Of a stretch of 7,731 bases of DNA, positions 6,434 to 7,731 are shown piece by piece. The stretch lies in the NCBI GenBank assembly GCA_036562755.1, contig DATCJN010000028.1:1-7731 (forward strand), in the 5' to 3' direction. Each line of letters starts with the position of its first letter. Positions within the stretch are counted from its first letter, which is position 1. A program made the translations under genes and the position numbers. This stretch comes from DUVY01 sp036562755 (GTDB lineage: Bacteria > Bacillota > Clostridia > Christensenellales > DUVY01). The notes beneath the pieces are model-generated. The model was not told the origin of the DNA and did no database searches. It saw only the letters and a list, made by a program, of their open reading frames with translations.

Positions 6434-7636
6434 TTATTTTGCTTTTGCCTGTTTAAAGGCTTTTCTGATAGCAAATACGCCCCAAACAGTTAGACCAACG
6501 AATAATACGCAGTCAACAACAATTAAGAGGATTTGCCACCAAGGCATGTAGTAGCCAATAATATTTACGTTATTAACTATAGACGAGCCTGCGCCTTGAT
6601 AGCGGGGATTTTGAGCAAAATCGCCTATTATGGCAATTTTTTCTTTGCTCTTTAAGGGCAAAGCGTTATTGTCGTTTTTCAGCAAAACAATCGCCTCTTC
6701 GCACGCGCGGCGCGCCATCTCGTGATGCGCTTGTTCGTCTAGCTCCAAATCAGCTATTTTGGATAAAGCTTGGTTAGTTTGGTTTATTAAAGTCAATAAC
6801 CTATCAACCGCTTCGTCCAATGTTTTTTCGTCTAACTTGCCTTCTTGGATTGCGGCTATGATTTCTTTGTCGGTTTCGCCCGCTGTAGTGGGCATTTCCA
6901 AATCATTGCCAGCTATGAGACCTTTTACTCGATCGTCGGCGCCGCCCCAATCGGTAACGACAATGCCGTCAAAGCCCCATTCTTCGCGCAATATTTGGCG
7001 CAATAGCTCTATATGCTCATTTGTATAAGTTCCGTTGAGTTTGTTGTAAGCGGACATTACCGTCTTAACTTTGCCTTCTTTGACAGCCATTTCAAAAGGC
7101 TGCAAATATATTTCTCTTAAAGTTCGTTCATCCACAATGGAATCTGTTACCATTCTGCAATATTCTTGGTTATTGACCGCGAAATGCTTAACGCACGCAG
7201 AGACGCCGTTGGATTGTATGCCCCTTACATAAGCCGCCGCCATTTTGCCCGCTAAGTATGGGTCTTCGCTAAAATACTCAAAATTACGCCCGCATAAAGG
7301 ATTGCGCTTGATGTTAATGCCCGGTCCTAACAAAACATTAACTTGCTGCCATACGGCTTCTTTGCCCAAATGCTGAGCCATTTGTTCGCAAAACTCAACA
7401 TTCCAGCTGTTTGCCATTGTCGCTGAAGTGGGAAAACATGTGGCTTTTAGGCTGGGGTTAAGCCCCAAATGGTCTGCTGCCGCAGCTTGTCTTCATATCC
7501 CGTGCGGTCCGTCCGCCAAAAACATGCTTTTTATGCCGTATTTTTCAATATCTTGCGTCTGCCAAAAATCCTTGCCTGACATCAGCGACGCTTTTTCTTC
7601 TAATGTCATTTTGCTTATAATTTCCACATTTTTCAT
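6434..7636 (-). pseudogene. GH3 paralogue, nonsense codon and large internal deletion, re-tailed
   Basis: From the ATG at 7636 the frame reads MKNVEIISKMTLEEKASL and stays co-linear with the intact GH3 gene, but codon 48 is TGA (7493-7495) where the paralogue has Arg in ADGPHGIR. Beyond the stop the same frame continues without other stops to residue 400. The barrel is preserved, including K150-H151 and the nucleophile D229. Right after residue 355 (SSIVN) homology ends. A 45-residue tail follows, MPWWQILLIVVDCVLFVGLT and then a basic end (RKAFKQAKAK), which is one transmembrane helix with a cytoplasmic positive anchor. The second domain with the acid/base Glu and the fibronectin-like domain are missing. 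Such a helix and basic end resemble the C-terminus of longer membrane-anchored GH3 enzymes, so this looks like an in-frame internal deletion joining the barrel to the anchor. It should be inactive as a glycosidase. It has its own ribosome site and terminator. Confidence 0.85.
6572..7636 (-). repeat. GH3 paralogous segment, broken copy (residues 1-355)
   Basis: This is the partner of 5173-6237. The right limit is the start codon and the left limit is the breakpoint codon N355, at 6572-6574. Beyond it the sequence encodes an unrelated membrane tail. Confidence 0.85.
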
Positions 7637-7639
7637 AAT

Positions 7640-7645
7640 ATCACC
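7640..7645 (-). promoter_or_regulatory. Shifted Shine-Dalgarno site of the broken GH3 gene
   Basis: GGTGAT lies 3 nt before the ATG at 7636 on the minus strand, the same site and spacing as in the intact paralogue. The upstream 86 nt to the window edge is AT-rich. It has a possible -10, TATAAC, around 7658-7663, but no convincing -35. Confidence 0.55.
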
Positions 7646-7731
7646 AAATTTTAAAAGTCGTTATAATCTCTTTAATACAAGATATCATAGTTATTATTTT
7701 TAGATTTAATTATTACATAATTTGTTATTTC

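Noticed and set aside
7493..7495. TGA recoded as a sense codon (Trp or Gly), since TGA here occurs only at damaged or doubtful gene ends
   Set aside because: The position is a conserved Arg in the paralogue and in the GH3 motif, and reading through TGA would not repair the separate frameshift in the GT2 gene. Trp is written TGG throughout. A plain nonsense change is simpler.
1..7731. CRISPR arrays, tRNA or rRNA genes, insertion sequence ends, transposase or integrase genes
   Set aside because: No regularly spaced repeats, tRNA-like folds or recombinase motifs were seen on either strand.

Overview
This is a low-GC bacterial window. Its coding content points to a Bacillota (Clostridia-like) organism, probably an uncultured gut-type fermenter. 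The grounds are AT-rich intergenic DNA, strong purine-rich Shine-Dalgarno sequences, dense U-tailed hairpin terminators, and family 3 glycoside hydrolases (GH3) and a family 2 glycosyltransferase (GT2) of the kind common in that phylum. The organism call is inference from sequence character only.

Left part, 1-1345. The window opens inside the 3' end of an orphan gene (1-240). After a terminator and a gap comes a second, complete copy of that gene (618-1226, 202 aa). The two share a 215-nt block with only 6 mismatches, then diverge abruptly at the C-terminus. A plus-strand terminator and a minus-strand terminator separate this gene from a convergent 97-aa orphan gene (1432-1725, minus). I assign no function to either orphan family.

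Middle, 1726-2019. This gene-poor, very AT-rich spacer ends in the terminator of the operon to its right.

Right part, 2020-7636, all minus strand. Read in transcription order it holds: (a) a GH3 gene broken twice, by an in-frame TGA at codon 48 and by replacement of everything after residue 355 with a short transmembrane tail (6434-7636); (b) its own terminator; (c) a full-length 811-aa GH3 enzyme (3802-6237) with both expected catalytic carboxylates; (d) a GtrA-like four-helix membrane protein (3060-3779); and (e) a GT2 glycosyltransferase (2020-3046) interrupted by one frameshift. Genes c-e are 22 and 13 nt apart and share one terminator, so they look like one operon. The two GH3 genes are tandem paralogues, about 79% identical over residues 1-355 by hand count, with the same unusual Shine-Dalgarno register.

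How the genes may work together. GtrA-family proteins are thought to move lipid-linked sugars across the membrane, and GT2 enzymes attach sugars from activated donors. A beta-glycosidase co-transcribed with them suggests turnover or tailoring of a cell-surface glycan, with plant glycoside use as an alternative. No confident new defence, mobile or RNA system was seen. The most notable things are the truncated and re-tailed GH3 paralogue, the GH3-GtrA-GT2 linkage, and the tandem orphan genes with swapped C-termini.
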